Assembly (NCBI GenBank): GCA_017987055.1
Contig: JAGNUJ010000011.1
Location: 6,522 to 21,948, forward strand
Source of the DNA: Giesbergeria sp.
GTDB taxonomy: Bacteria; Pseudomonadota; Gammaproteobacteria; Burkholderiales; Burkholderiaceae_C
DNA length: 15,427 nt
Reading direction: 5' to 3'
Part shown: positions 7,745 to 14,745 of the stretch, piece after piece
Layout of the letters: each line of letters starts with the position of its first letter
Position numbering within the stretch: position 1 is the stretch's first letter
Position numbers and translations under genes: made by a program
Notes under the pieces: generated by a model
What the model saw: the letters and a program-made list of their open reading frames with translations, nothing else
The model's database searches: none
Told to the model about the DNA's origin: nothing

Positions 7745-8194
7745 GTGAACGAAGTTGTGATTTATACCGACGGTGCCTGCAAAGGCAATCCCGGCCCGGG
7801 TGGCTGGGGCGTGGTGCTGCGCTCGGGCGCGGTCGAAAAAGAGCTGTATGGCGGCGAACTCGGCACCACCAACAACCGCATGGAGCTGCTGGCCGTCATC
7901 GAAGCGCTGGCTGCGCTCAAGCGCCCCTGCGCCGTCACGCTGTACCTCGATAGCCAATACGTGCGCAAAGGTATCACCGAATGGATTCACGGCTGGAAAG
8001 CGCGCGGCTGGCGCACGGCGGCCAAGCAGCCAGTCAAAAACGTCGAGCTGTGGCAGCGCCTCGATGCGCTGGTCGAGAGCGGCGGCCACCGCATTGAGTG
8101 GCGCTGGGTCAAAGGCCACTCGGGCGAGCCTGGCAACGAGCGCGCCGATGATTTGGCCAATCGCGGTGTTGAGATGGCGCTGCAGCGCAATTAA
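7745..8194 (+). CDS. rnhA: Ribonuclease HI
   Basis: RNase HI degrades the RNA strand of RNA-DNA hybrids such as R-loops and primer remnants. From GTG 7745 the protein has 149 residues, close to E. coli (155). The active-site acids are D9 ([16 protein letters not shown]), E47 ([13 protein letters not shown]), D69 (LYLDSQYV) and D135 (NERADDLA); the catalytic-loop His is H125 ([12 protein letters not shown]). In-frame TTG starts at 7715 (overlapping the preceding stop codon) and 7724 would add up to 10 residues with no family counterpart. A five-codon ATG mini-frame (7731-7748) ends in a TGA overlapping the GTG, so translational coupling to the upstream gene is conceivable. The ribosome binding site is weak. 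Confidence 0.94.
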   Translation: MNEVVIYTDGACKGNPGPGGWGVVLRSGAVEKELYGGELGTTNNRMELLAVIEALAALKRPCAVTLYLDSQYVRKGITEWIHGWKARGWRTAAKQPVKNVELWQRLDALVESGGHRIEWRWVKGHSGEPGNERADDLANRGVEMALQRN

Positions 8195-8201
8195 AAAGCA
8201 T

Positions 8202-8277
8202 AGCTGCTAGCGCACGTATTTAAAGTGGTTCATGGTCTTTTAATGCTGAAACTGTTTAAATGCGTGCGCTAGAAGCT
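8202..8277. repeat. Long inverted repeat with repeat-family core after rnhA (copy 3)
   Basis: Two 23-nt arms (8202-8224 and 8255-8277) are reverse complements at 21 of 23 positions, with a 30-nt loop. The left arm starts AGCTGCTAGCGCACG, the core of the interspersed repeat seen at 2841-2893. The right arm contains its mirror image GCGTGCGCTAGAAGCT. This appears to be an expanded form of the same element. Folded in RNA it would make a long stem just after the rnhA stop codon. Confidence 0.8.
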
Positions 8278-8314
8278 CTTATTTAAATAGCACTGTTTTT
8301 TATAGTTAACGCAA

Positions 8315-8336
8315 GGCCGTACCTACGGCCTTTTTT
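8315..8336 (+). terminator. Rho-independent terminator between rnhA and MFS gene
   Basis: A perfect 6-bp stem GGCCGT/ACGGCC with a 4-nt loop ACCT is followed by six T residues. It probably ends the rnhA transcript. It lies only 16 nt before the MFS start codon, so it would also sit in the leader of any MFS transcript that starts upstream. Confidence 0.88.
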
Positions 8337-8352
8337 CTTTGGGATTTTTTGT

Positions 8353-9543
8353 ATGCAACGCCACTGGCCGCCGTTTGCTTGGGTGTGTTTTGCGATGTGC
8401 GTTGGCGTCATGGGCACGGCGTTGGCCAGTCCGCTGTACCCGCTGTACCAAGCGCATTGGGGGCTGTTGCCGAGCCATATTACCGGCATTTATGTAGCTT
8501 ACATGCTAGGCGCTTTGGCCAGTTTGCTGCTGCTGGGGCGCTTGAGCGATCGCTTTGGTTTTTTGCCGGTGTTGCGCAGTGGGCTGATGCTGGTGACGGT
8601 CGGCGTGCTGCTGTCGGCGCTGGCGTGGAACGTGCTGTCGTTTGTCGTCAGCCGGGTGTTGATTGGCGTGGCCTCAGGAATGATCACCACCTCGGCTTCG
8701 GTCGGGCTGACGCAGTTGAGCCGCAGCAGCAACGTGTTGCACGCCTCAGCCATGACCAGCTTTGCCATGTCGCTGGGTTTTGGCTCGGGGCCGCTGCTGG
8801 GGGGCTTGCTGGCGCAGTGGTTGCCGCATCCGCTGGTCAGCGCCTATTTACCTAGCTTGGGGCTGGGCGCGCTGGCGGTGTATGCGTTGTTTCAGGTGCA
8901 GGTAGCTTGTGCGCCCGCCGCCGCGCCACTGCCGCTGAGGGCGTGGCTGCCGCGCCTGACGCTGCCGATGCCACTCTTACGGCGGCCATTTTTTATCGCT
9001 TGCTTTGGCGCGTTTTGCACCTTTGGCATTTTTGGCCTGTACGCCTCGCTGGCACCGAGCTTTATGGGGCAAATGCTGCCGTGGCACGGCCCGGCAGTCA
9101 GTGGCATGTCGATTGCGGTGATTTTGTTTTTATCAGCCGGCGTGCAGTGGTTGGCGCGGCCGCTGCACACCAAAACCTGTGTGCTGTGGGGTTTGGGCTT
9201 GCTGGCGCTGGGCAATGTGTGGCTGATGGCGACCACATTGAGCAATTGGCCGGTGCTGTTTATTTTGAGCCTGCTGACCACCGCTGCTGGACACGGTTTG
9301 ATGAATTTGGCTGGCATTGCCATCGTCAATAAAGTGGCCACGCCGGCCACGCGCTCTGGGCTGTTATCGACGTATTTGATCGTCGGTTATATCGGCACCA
9401 TAGCACCTATTTTGGCGGTGGGTTGGTTGTCTGACTACACTGGATTGTCATGGGCTATTGTGGCATTTTGCATTTTTATGTCAGTGTTTACCAGTAGTTT
9501 GTGCTGGCTGGCGTATCAAACGCCAGTGATTGAGACGGCTTGA
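8353..9543 (+). CDS. Major facilitator superfamily transporter
   Basis: This 396-residue protein is almost entirely hydrophobic, with about twelve predicted membrane helices in two halves joined by a short, more polar Ala/Pro/Arg stretch (around residues 190-205). A motif-A-like loop GRLSDRFGFLPVL (62-74) follows the second helix, as in MFS carriers. Substrate and direction are not readable; the general form fits drug or sugar efflux. A GGGA at 8341-8344 is a weak ribosome binding site. It starts just after the rnhA terminator and is followed after 84 nt by the triple RidA gene, with no terminator evident between them, so the two may be expressed together. Confidence 0.88.
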   Translation: MQRHWPPFAWVCFAMCVGVMGTALASPLYPLYQAHWGLLPSHITGIYVAYMLGALASLLLLGRLSDRFGFLPVLRSGLMLVTVGVLLSALAWNVLSFVVSRVLIGVASGMITTSASVGLTQLSRSSNVLHASAMTSFAMSLGFGSGPLLGGLLAQWLPHPLVSAYLPSLGLGALAVYALFQVQVACAPAAAPLPLRAWLPRLTLPMPLLRRPFFIACFGAFCTFGIFGLYASLAPSFMGQMLPWHGPAVSGMSIAVILFLSAGVQWLARPLHTKTCVLWGLGLLALGNVWLMATTLSNWPVLFILSLLTTAAGHGLMNLAGIAIVNKVATPATRSGLLSTYLIVGYIGTIAPILAVGWLSDYTGLSWAIVAFCIFMSVFTSSLCWLAYQTPVIETA

Positions 9544-9627
9544 TATCTTTGTTGGGGGTGGCAGCGTTACACTCGGTGCGCTCGCCAGAGCTAAAATTTC
9601 TAAAAAATCCCGGAGACAAAATAAACC

Positions 9628-10869
9628 ATGAGCCATTACAACGCCATAGCTGCCACCAATACCACTGACGCGCCACAAAGCATAGGGCCTTATTCGCACA
9701 GCGTTGCCTTCTCTCATTACAACAATATATCGGCACAACTGCCGCTCGATCCTCGCACCGGTGCCATCGTTGCCGGTGGTATTGCAGCGCAAGCGGCACA
9801 GTGTTTTAGCAATATTCAAGCGATTTTGCACAGCATGCATCACGCCATGGACGATGTAGTGCGCATTACTGTATTTGTCAAGAGTATCGGCGATTTAGAA
9901 GCTGTAGATGCGGTGTATAAGACCTTTTTTTGCAACTATTTGCCCACGCGTACCAGCGTAGCGGTGGCCGATTTGCCATTGGGCGCTTTGGTGCAAATTG
10001 AAGCGCTGGTGTCGCACGGTGAAGGCACCATTCCCAATGCGCCACAGGCCGGCGATTTGGTCAAAGTGGCCCGAAATACTGAAAATGCGCCACAAAGCGC
10101 GCTGTCTACGCAAACCGTGGCTTTTTCGCATTACAACAATCTCTCGGCGCAATTGCCATTGGACGTAAAAACTGGTGCCATTGTCGCTGGCGGTGTCAAA
10201 GAGCAGGCAGCGCAGTGTTTTCATAATATTGATACCATTTTGCAAAGCATTGGCCACGTAATGCACGATGTAGTGCGTATCACGCTGTTTGCCAAGAGCC
10301 TTGCAGATATTGAGGCAGCTAAAGAAGTTTACCAAAGCAACTTCTCCGGTTATATGCCCGCATTGACCTGCGTTGTTGTGGATGGTTTGCCGCTGAATGC
10401 GCTGGTGCAAGTTGAAGCGGTGGTGTCGCACGGCGATGGTACGCCGCCGCAGCCGGTGGAAGATGCGCGTTTTATTGTTATTAAAGCTAACAACACTGAT
10501 AACGCGCCCAAAGGCGATTTTTCACAAACCGTGGCGTTTTCCCATTACAACCATATTGCTGCACAATTGCCGCTGGATGTGAAAACGGGAGAAATTGTTG
10601 CTGGTGGTGTCAAGGAGCAAACAGCCCAATGCTTAAAGAATATTCAAGCAATTTTGGAAGCCATAGGCCACGTCATGGGCGATGTAGTCAAAATTAATAT
10701 CACGATTAAAAATATTGCCGATATGCCAGCGGTGGATGCGGTTTACACCAGCTTCTTCCCCGGTGGTATTCCGGCGCGCCGCACCATTGGCGTATCGGCC
10801 TTGGCCAAAGACGCGCTGATCCAAATCGATGCTGTGGTCTCCAATGCCGAGGGTACGCCGCCAGCGGTA
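9628..10869 (+). repeat. Three 414-bp coding repeat units
   Basis: The gene divides into three units of 414 bp (starting near 9628, 10042 and 10456) that encode homologous domains in the same register. Similarity is clear in protein and patchy in DNA, as in the VAFSHYN codons near 9705, 10119 and 10533. This indicates old duplications rather than recent ones. Confidence 0.8.
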
Positions 10870-10872
10870 TAA
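9628..10872 (+). CDS. Triple-domain RidA/YjgF family protein
   Basis: This 414-residue protein is three RidA (YjgF/YER057c/UK114) domains in a row, with an exact 138-residue period. Each has an AQLPLD..TG.IVAGG..(E)Q.AQC..NI..IL block (AQLPLD starts at 36, 174 and 312), a D-V-V-(R/K)-I segment and a VSH/VSN-GEGT-like end. Ordinary RidA is about 130 residues, forms homotrimers, and deaminates reactive enamine/imine intermediates at subunit interfaces. Equivalent active-site positions differ: GPY Tyr is Y22/S160/F298, the substrate-carboxylate Arg is R108/L246/R384, and the acidic residue is E125/E263/D401. Only domain 1 keeps all three. There is no signal peptide, so it is cytoplasmic. A CGGAGA ribosome binding site precedes ATG 9628. 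The gene is visibly richer in A+T than its neighbours, which may mean transfer. Assignment to the superfamily is firm; the biochemical role is open. Confidence 0.9.
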   Translation: MSHYNAIAATNTTDAPQSIGPYSHSVAFSHYNNISAQLPLDPRTGAIVAGGIAAQAAQCFSNIQAILHSMHHAMDDVVRITVFVKSIGDLEAVDAVYKTFFCNYLPTRTSVAVADLPLGALVQIEALVSHGEGTIPNAPQAGDLVKVARNTENAPQSALSTQTVAFSHYNNLSAQLPLDVKTGAIVAGGVKEQAAQCFHNIDTILQSIGHVMHDVVRITLFAKSLADIEAAKEVYQSNFSGYMPALTCVVVDGLPLNALVQVEAVVSHGDGTPPQPVEDARFIVIKANNTDNAPKGDFSQTVAFSHYNHIAAQLPLDVKTGEIVAGGVKEQTAQCLKNIQAILEAIGHVMGDVVKINITIKNIADMPAVDAVYTSFFPGGIPARRTIGVSALAKDALIQIDAVVSNAEGTPPAV

Positions 10873-10982
10873 AAATGCTGTGCTGCGTTTTTTTGGGTCG
10901 GATTAACCGGTCAATTGTGGCCATTGCAGCCGCTAATCAGCGCTACGATGGTGTCCATTCACAAAACCCATAGGAAAAAAGA

Positions 10983-11336
10983 ATGGCCGATTTTTTGAAA
11001 GACGGATACGCCGCACCCTCGAGCGAGTTTGTGCAGTGGTGCGCTGCTGACGACATGCTGGCTATGGCCGAGTTGCTGCACAGCGACCCCGAGAAGTACC
11101 AGTTGGGCGATGTCATCGAGATGAAGGCTGAAAACGTCGCCGAAGTGCGCGAAGAGGCACACCGTCTGTTTGCCGTAGCTTATGCCGCATGGCAGGCCGC
11201 CACCGGCCAAGCCGCTACCGAAGCGCCAGCGTACCCTGCTGCCAGCGAAGGCCTGCGGATGCAAAAAGGCTGGACTTGGCCGTTCGACCTGAAGCCCTAC
11301 TGGTGGCGTGATGAGTACGAGCACCGTGGCGAGTAA
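10983..11336 (+). CDS. Hypothetical protein, small acidic
   Basis: I do not recognise this 117-residue protein. It is soluble-looking, acidic in its first two thirds (DDM, DPEK, EMKAENVAEVREEAH), with a helical stretch around 50-72. A short Ala/Pro linker (about 77-86) follows, and then an aromatic tail with WTWPFDLKPYWWRDEYEHRG. No cysteine motif, membrane segment or signal peptide is present. AGGA at 10972-10975 gives a good ribosome binding site 7 nt before the ATG. It is a single gene: the RidA gene ends 110 nt upstream and a strong terminator follows. The Trp-rich tail may be a binding surface, but no function can be assigned. Confidence 0.75.
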   Translation: MADFLKDGYAAPSSEFVQWCAADDMLAMAELLHSDPEKYQLGDVIEMKAENVAEVREEAHRLFAVAYAAWQAATGQAATEAPAYPAASEGLRMQKGWTWPFDLKPYWWRDEYEHRGE

Positions 11337-11363
11337 GCGCTAAACCGCTCAAAGCTCAGCACC

Positions 11364-11406
11364 TACGCCAGCAGCTACGTTTTCGTAGCGCTGGCGTATT
11401 TTTTTT
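11364..11406 (+). terminator. Strong rho-independent terminator
   Basis: A 15-bp stem is formed by TACGCCAGC/GCTGGCGTA and GCTACG/CGTAGC, with one bulged A at 11373 and a TTTT loop. Eight T residues follow. It ends the transcript of the small hypothetical gene. It lies before the end of the convergent moeA gene, so it may also insulate the two. Confidence 0.93.
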
Positions 11407-11423
11407 GCTTATCGTCAGCGGGG

Positions 11424-12785
11424 TCAGCCTTCTAGCAGCATCACGCTGACCGCGTCGCCCGCCGCCACGTCGCCTTGTTCATGCGCCAAGACGATCAGCC
11501 CGTTGGCCTGCACCATCGAGCTGAGCACGCCCGAGCCTTGGTGGCCGGTGGTGCGCACTTGCAGCGTGCCATCGGCCGCAGTGCTGACCCAAGCGCGTTG
11601 GTATTCAGTGCGGCCGGGTTTTTTGTGCAGCCGCTCGGTGCTGGTGGCGCGCAGCAGCGGCGCGGGCGCTTGCGTGCTGCCCATCAGGCGCAAGAGCGCT
11701 GGGCGCACAAACGCCAAAAAGCTGACCATCGCCGCCACCGGGTTGCCCGGCAGGCCAAACAGCAGCGTGTGGTCAGTACTTAAAAAACTATTGTTTTGAT
11801 AGCTACTAGCGCTTATATCTAAAGCGCTAGAGGCTGTTTTGATGCTTATTTTGTCGTGCCGAATGCGCCCCACGGCCAGCGGGCGGCCCGGGCGCATGGC
11901 GATGCGCCAAAAGGCGGCGTCGCCCAGTGGCGCAAGCGTGCTGCGCAGGTGATCGGCCTCGCCGGCGCTGGCGCCGCCGCTGGTGAGGATGGCGTCGGCT
12001 TGCGCAGCCGCTTGCACCAGCGCGGCGTGCAGTTGCGCCGGCTCATCGGGCACCACGCCTAAATCGATGACTTGCGCGCCCAAGCGGCTCAGCAGGCCAA
12101 ACAGCGTGTAGCGGTTGCTGTCGTACACCGCCCCGGGGCGCGGTGGCTCGCCCAGGCTCAAAATTTCGTTACCGGTGGAAAAATACGCCACCCGCAGCCG
12201 CCGCAGCACCGCCACTTGCGCCAGTCCCAAGCTGGCCAGCAAGCCCAGCGCGGCGGGTGTCAGCAGCGCGCCTTGCTGCAAAGCCACGCTGCCTTGCAGC
12301 AAGTCTTCGCCGGTTTTGCGGCAGTTGTCACCAGCGCGCAGCGTGTTGGCGGCGATGGTGATGTGGTCTGGTGTCTCAGCGCGCGTCAACTCTTGCGGCA
12401 CCACGGTGTCTAGGCCAGCGGGCATGGCCGCGCCGGTCATGATTTTGAGGCACTCGCCCGCCTTGAGGGGCGCACTCCAAGTGGCGCCGGCCAGCAGCGT
12501 GCCGACGACGCGCAGGGTCAGCGCCTCGCCCGCCACCAGCGCACTGCCAGCAAAAGCGTAGCCGTCCATTGCCGAGTTGTCGTGCGGCGGCACGTTCAAA
12601 GGCGAGACCACATCACGCGCCAGCACCCGCCCTAGCGCCTCAAAAATGCCGACGTTTTCGCATTCGGTCAGCGGCTGGACGAACTGCGCCAGCAACGCGC
12701 TGACTTGGTCGGCGCGCAGGTTGTCGGGGTTGCAGGGCAGGGCGGCGGCCAGTTCGGCCAAAGATGTGGTGTGTGTGGGTGTCAT
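11424..12785 (-). CDS. moeA: Molybdopterin molybdenumtransferase MoeA
   Basis: MoeA inserts molybdate into adenylylated molybdopterin in the cytoplasm, the last step of molybdenum cofactor synthesis. The 453-residue protein shows PLNVPPHDNSAMDGYA (62-77), FSTGNEI (202-208), VYDSNRYTL (220-228), TSGGASAGEADH (268-279), MRPGRPLA (297-304) and FGLPGNPVAAM (343-353). It is longer than E. coli MoeA (411), mostly because about 28 residues (about 310-338) sit in the normally short loop before GLPGNP. That insertion is an interspersed repeat copy read in frame (11794-11843). Fold and catalytic motifs are intact, so the gene is probably functional. Its ATG overlaps the mobA stop (ATGA), indicating translational coupling in a moaA-mobA-moeA operon. 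Confidence 0.95.
   Translation of the reverse strand: MTPTHTTSLAELAAALPCNPDNLRADQVSALLAQFVQPLTECENVGIFEALGRVLARDVVSPLNVPPHDNSAMDGYAFAGSALVAGEALTLRVVGTLLAGATWSAPLKAGECLKIMTGAAMPAGLDTVVPQELTRAETPDHITIAANTLRAGDNCRKTGEDLLQGSVALQQGALLTPAALGLLASLGLAQVAVLRRLRVAYFSTGNEILSLGEPPRPGAVYDSNRYTLFGLLSRLGAQVIDLGVVPDEPAQLHAALVQAAAQADAILTSGGASAGEADHLRSTLAPLGDAAFWRIAMRPGRPLAVGRIRHDKISIKTASSALDISASSYQNNSFLSTDHTLLFGLPGNPVAAMVSFLAFVRPALLRLMGSTQAPAPLLRATSTERLHKKPGRTEYQRAWVSTAADGTLQVRTTGHQGSGVLSSMVQANGLIVLAHEQGDVAAGDAVSVMLLEG
11794..11843 (+). repeat. Interspersed palindromic repeat inside moeA (copy 4)
   Basis: The plus strand carries TTTTGATAGCTACTAGCGC and GCGCTAGAGGCTGTTTTGAT. The two blocks form a perfect 9-bp stem, CTAGCGCTT (11806-11814) with AAGCGCTAG (11822-11830), with a 7-nt loop. 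Being antisense to moeA, it is translated from its reverse complement without a stop, giving SIKTASSALDISASSYQN. It lies in a variable loop of MoeA. Confidence 0.85.
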
Positions 12786-13420
12786 GCCGATTGCTCCAAG
12801 TGCTGCAGTTCTGCCAGCGTGTTGGTGTTGAAGAAGGCGCGTGCATCGTCGCCGGGCTGGTCAAACCCGACGCTACTGCAGCGCTGTGCCAATGCCCACG
12901 CTTGGATTTTGCGACCCCCGTCCGCCGTAAAGCGCAGCAAGCTAGGCAGCAAGCGGACGTGCATCAGGCTGAACACCGGCTGCGGGCGCAGGCGGATGTG
13001 CCCCATGTCGTTGGTTTCTGGTGCGGCGGCGATGGCGATGTCGCTGCCTTCGCGCGCGGCTACGGCGGCCAAGCGCGCGGCCAAGTCGTGTGGAAACAGC
13101 GGCGTATCGCACGGCACAGTCAGCAGCCACGGCGTGGGGCAGTGCTCTAGTCCGCTCAAAAATCCGGCCAGCGGCCCGGCGTAATCGGCCAGTCCATCGG
13201 GCCAAACCGGTGCGTTATAGGGCGCGCCCAAGGCGGCGTACTGCGCCAAGTTGCGGTTGGCGTTGAGCATCAGGGTGCCCACTTGCGGCTGCAGCCGAGC
13301 CAGCGCGTGTTGGGCCAGTGGCCGACCGCGAAAGGGCTGCAGGCCTTTGTCGATGCCGCCCATGCGCGTGGCGCGACCGCCGGCCAGCACCAAACCGGTG
13401 ATGTCTTGTGTGTCAATCAT
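12782..13420 (-). CDS. mobA: Molybdenum cofactor guanylyltransferase MobA
   Basis: MobA transfers GMP from GTP to molybdenum cofactor, producing the bis-MGD form used by nitrate reductases and other DMSO-reductase-family enzymes. From ATG 13420 the protein has 212 residues, close to E. coli (194). The nucleotidyltransferase signature is GLVLAGGRATRMGGIDKGL (9-27). VPCDTPLFP (102-110) carries the metal-binding aspartate, and FFNTNT (196-201) is the conserved near-C-terminal motif. A longer reading starting at 13543 overlaps moaA and adds no family-like sequence, so it is rejected. The gene begins 20 nt after the moaA stop and overlaps moeA by 4 nt. Confidence 0.95.
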   Translation of the reverse strand: MIDTQDITGLVLAGGRATRMGGIDKGLQPFRGRPLAQHALARLQPQVGTLMLNANRNLAQYAALGAPYNAPVWPDGLADYAGPLAGFLSGLEHCPTPWLLTVPCDTPLFPHDLAARLAAVAAREGSDIAIAAAPETNDMGHIRLRPQPVFSLMHVRLLPSLLRFTADGGRKIQAWALAQRCSSVGFDQPGDDARAFFNTNTLAELQHLEQSA

Positions 13421-13440
13421 CTGCCGATTGTGGAGCGCGT

Positions 13441-14592
13441 TCAGCCGCCGATGTAGCTCATCTCGACGCGGCGCTGGCCGGAGCCGGCGTCGCCGCTCAA
13501 GCTGCTGCGCAGCTGCGAGTAGCGGTCGCTGCGCCCGTGCCAAATGGCGGCGATGGCGCTGGCGATGCTGGCGTCGTCAGCCGCAATACCGTCACTTTGG
13601 CCGCGCAGCAGGCTGCGCAGGTCGTAGCCTTGGCCGGCGAACAGGCACAAAAACAATTGCCCCTCAGTGGACAGGCGGGCGCGGTTGCAGTCGCCGCAAA
13701 AGGCTTGGGTGACGCTGCTGATCAGGCCAATCTCGCCCAGCAGGGGGTCGTGCAGGCCGTTGCTGCCCGTCCAGCCCCAGCGCTGGGCGGTTTCGCCGGG
13801 GGCGCTGGGCTCCAGCGGCACCAGCGGCAACTGCGCTTGCAGGCGCGCCAGCAGTTCGGCGGACGGCAGCACTTCGTCCATGCGCCAGCCGTTGGTGGCG
13901 CCGACGTCCATAAATTCAATAAAGCGCAGCGTCGCGCCGCTGCCGCGAAAGTGCCGCGCCATCGGCACGATTTCGTGGTCGTTGGTGCCGCGTTTGACCA
14001 CCATGTTGACTTTGATGCCAGTCAGCCCCGCCGCCTGCGCCGCTTCGATGCCAGCCAGCACTTGGCTCACCGGAAAATCGACATCGTTCATGCGCCGAAA
14101 CACCGCATCGTCCAGCCCATCCAAGCTGACGGTGACGCGGTTCAGCCCGGCGTCTTTCAGCGCCCGGGCTTTACGCGCCAAGAGCGAGCCGTTGGTGGTC
14201 AGCGTGATGTCGGGGGCAGTGCCATCAACAGTGCGCAGCTGCGCCAGTTGCTCAATCAGCTTTTCGAGGTTTTTGCGCAGCAACGGCTCGCCGCCAGTGA
14301 GGCGAATTTTGCGCACGCCGTGCGCCATAAACAGGCGCGCTAAACGGGTAATTTCTTCAAAACTGAGCAGTGCGTGGTGCGGCAAATAGACGTGGTCTTT
14401 GTCGAACACCTCTTTGGGCATGCAGTAATTGCAGCGAAAATTGCAGCGGTCGGTGACGCTGATGCGCAAATCGCGCAGCGGGCGGCCTCGGCTGTCTTGC
14501 AGCAGACCTGTGGGCGCTGTCAGCGTCGGCACAGCAGGGGTGCGCAGTTGTGCGCCGCGTTGCGGCACGATAGGAATAACACGTTCAACCAT
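13441..14592 (-). CDS. moaA: GTP 3',8-cyclase MoaA, radical SAM enzyme
   Basis: MoaA with MoaC converts GTP to cyclic pyranopterin monophosphate, the first step of molybdenum cofactor synthesis. The 383-residue protein has the radical SAM cluster motif CNFRCNYC (C50, C54, C57), preceded by LRISVTDR. It has the SAM-binding LTGGEPLLR, and a second 4Fe-4S site CGDC(N)RARLS...LC (C299, C302, C316). It ends in Gly-Gly, as MoaA proteins need. The N terminus has about 25 extra residues before the usual start of the conserved part, which is common. No clear ribosome binding site is seen at ATG 14592, so the exact start is less certain. It is the first gene of the operon and faces an intergenic region with an FNR-like box. 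Confidence 0.96.
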   Translation of the reverse strand: MVERVIPIVPQRGAQLRTPAVPTLTAPTGLLQDSRGRPLRDLRISVTDRCNFRCNYCMPKEVFDKDHVYLPHHALLSFEEITRLARLFMAHGVRKIRLTGGEPLLRKNLEKLIEQLAQLRTVDGTAPDITLTTNGSLLARKARALKDAGLNRVTVSLDGLDDAVFRRMNDVDFPVSQVLAGIEAAQAAGLTGIKVNMVVKRGTNDHEIVPMARHFRGSGATLRFIEFMDVGATNGWRMDEVLPSAELLARLQAQLPLVPLEPSAPGETAQRWGWTGSNGLHDPLLGEIGLISSVTQAFCGDCNRARLSTEGQLFLCLFAGQGYDLRSLLRGQSDGIAADDASIASAIAAIWHGRSDRYSQLRSSLSGDAGSGQRRVEMSYIGG

Positions 14593-14660
14593 GCTGCAAT
14601 TTTGCGCTACTCACACCGTAGGGGCTTAAAGGGTGCGTCTTTGCATCAGACTCAGCCTTG

Positions 14661-14674
14661 TTGATATGTATCAG
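14661..14674. promoter_or_regulatory. FNR/Dnr-type box between moaA and sensor gene
   Basis: TTGATATGTATCAG matches the FNR-family consensus TTGAT-N4-ATCAA at 9 of 10 defined positions and is palindromic. Its centre is about 75 bp upstream of moaA and about 78 bp upstream of the divergent gene, so it could serve either. On the plus strand a weak promoter follows (TTGACC at 14703-14708; TATAAC at 14723-14728, spacing only 14 nt). FNR/Dnr sites usually control anaerobic and nitrogen-oxide respiration genes, which suits molybdenum cofactor synthesis. Function is inferred. Confidence 0.55.
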
Positions 14675-14745
14675 TGTGTGTGTGACAGTGTTTAGACCAA
14701 AATTGACCGTTGCTTGTTAACCTATAACAATTATTCCGTTAATTC

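Noticed and set aside
10873..10900. Possible terminator after the triple RidA gene (T7 run)
   Set aside because: The T run is present at 10888-10894, but only a weak 4-bp CAGC/GCTG stem can be drawn before it, so it was not listed.
13421..13543. Extended N terminus of mobA
   Set aside because: The added 41 residues overlap the end of moaA and resemble no MobA; ATG 13420 directly precedes the GLVLAGG signature.
13408..14343. Long open frame on the plus strand (311 codons) opposite moaA
   Set aside because: moaA on the other strand has complete radical SAM motifs; the antisense frame is low-complexity and family-less.
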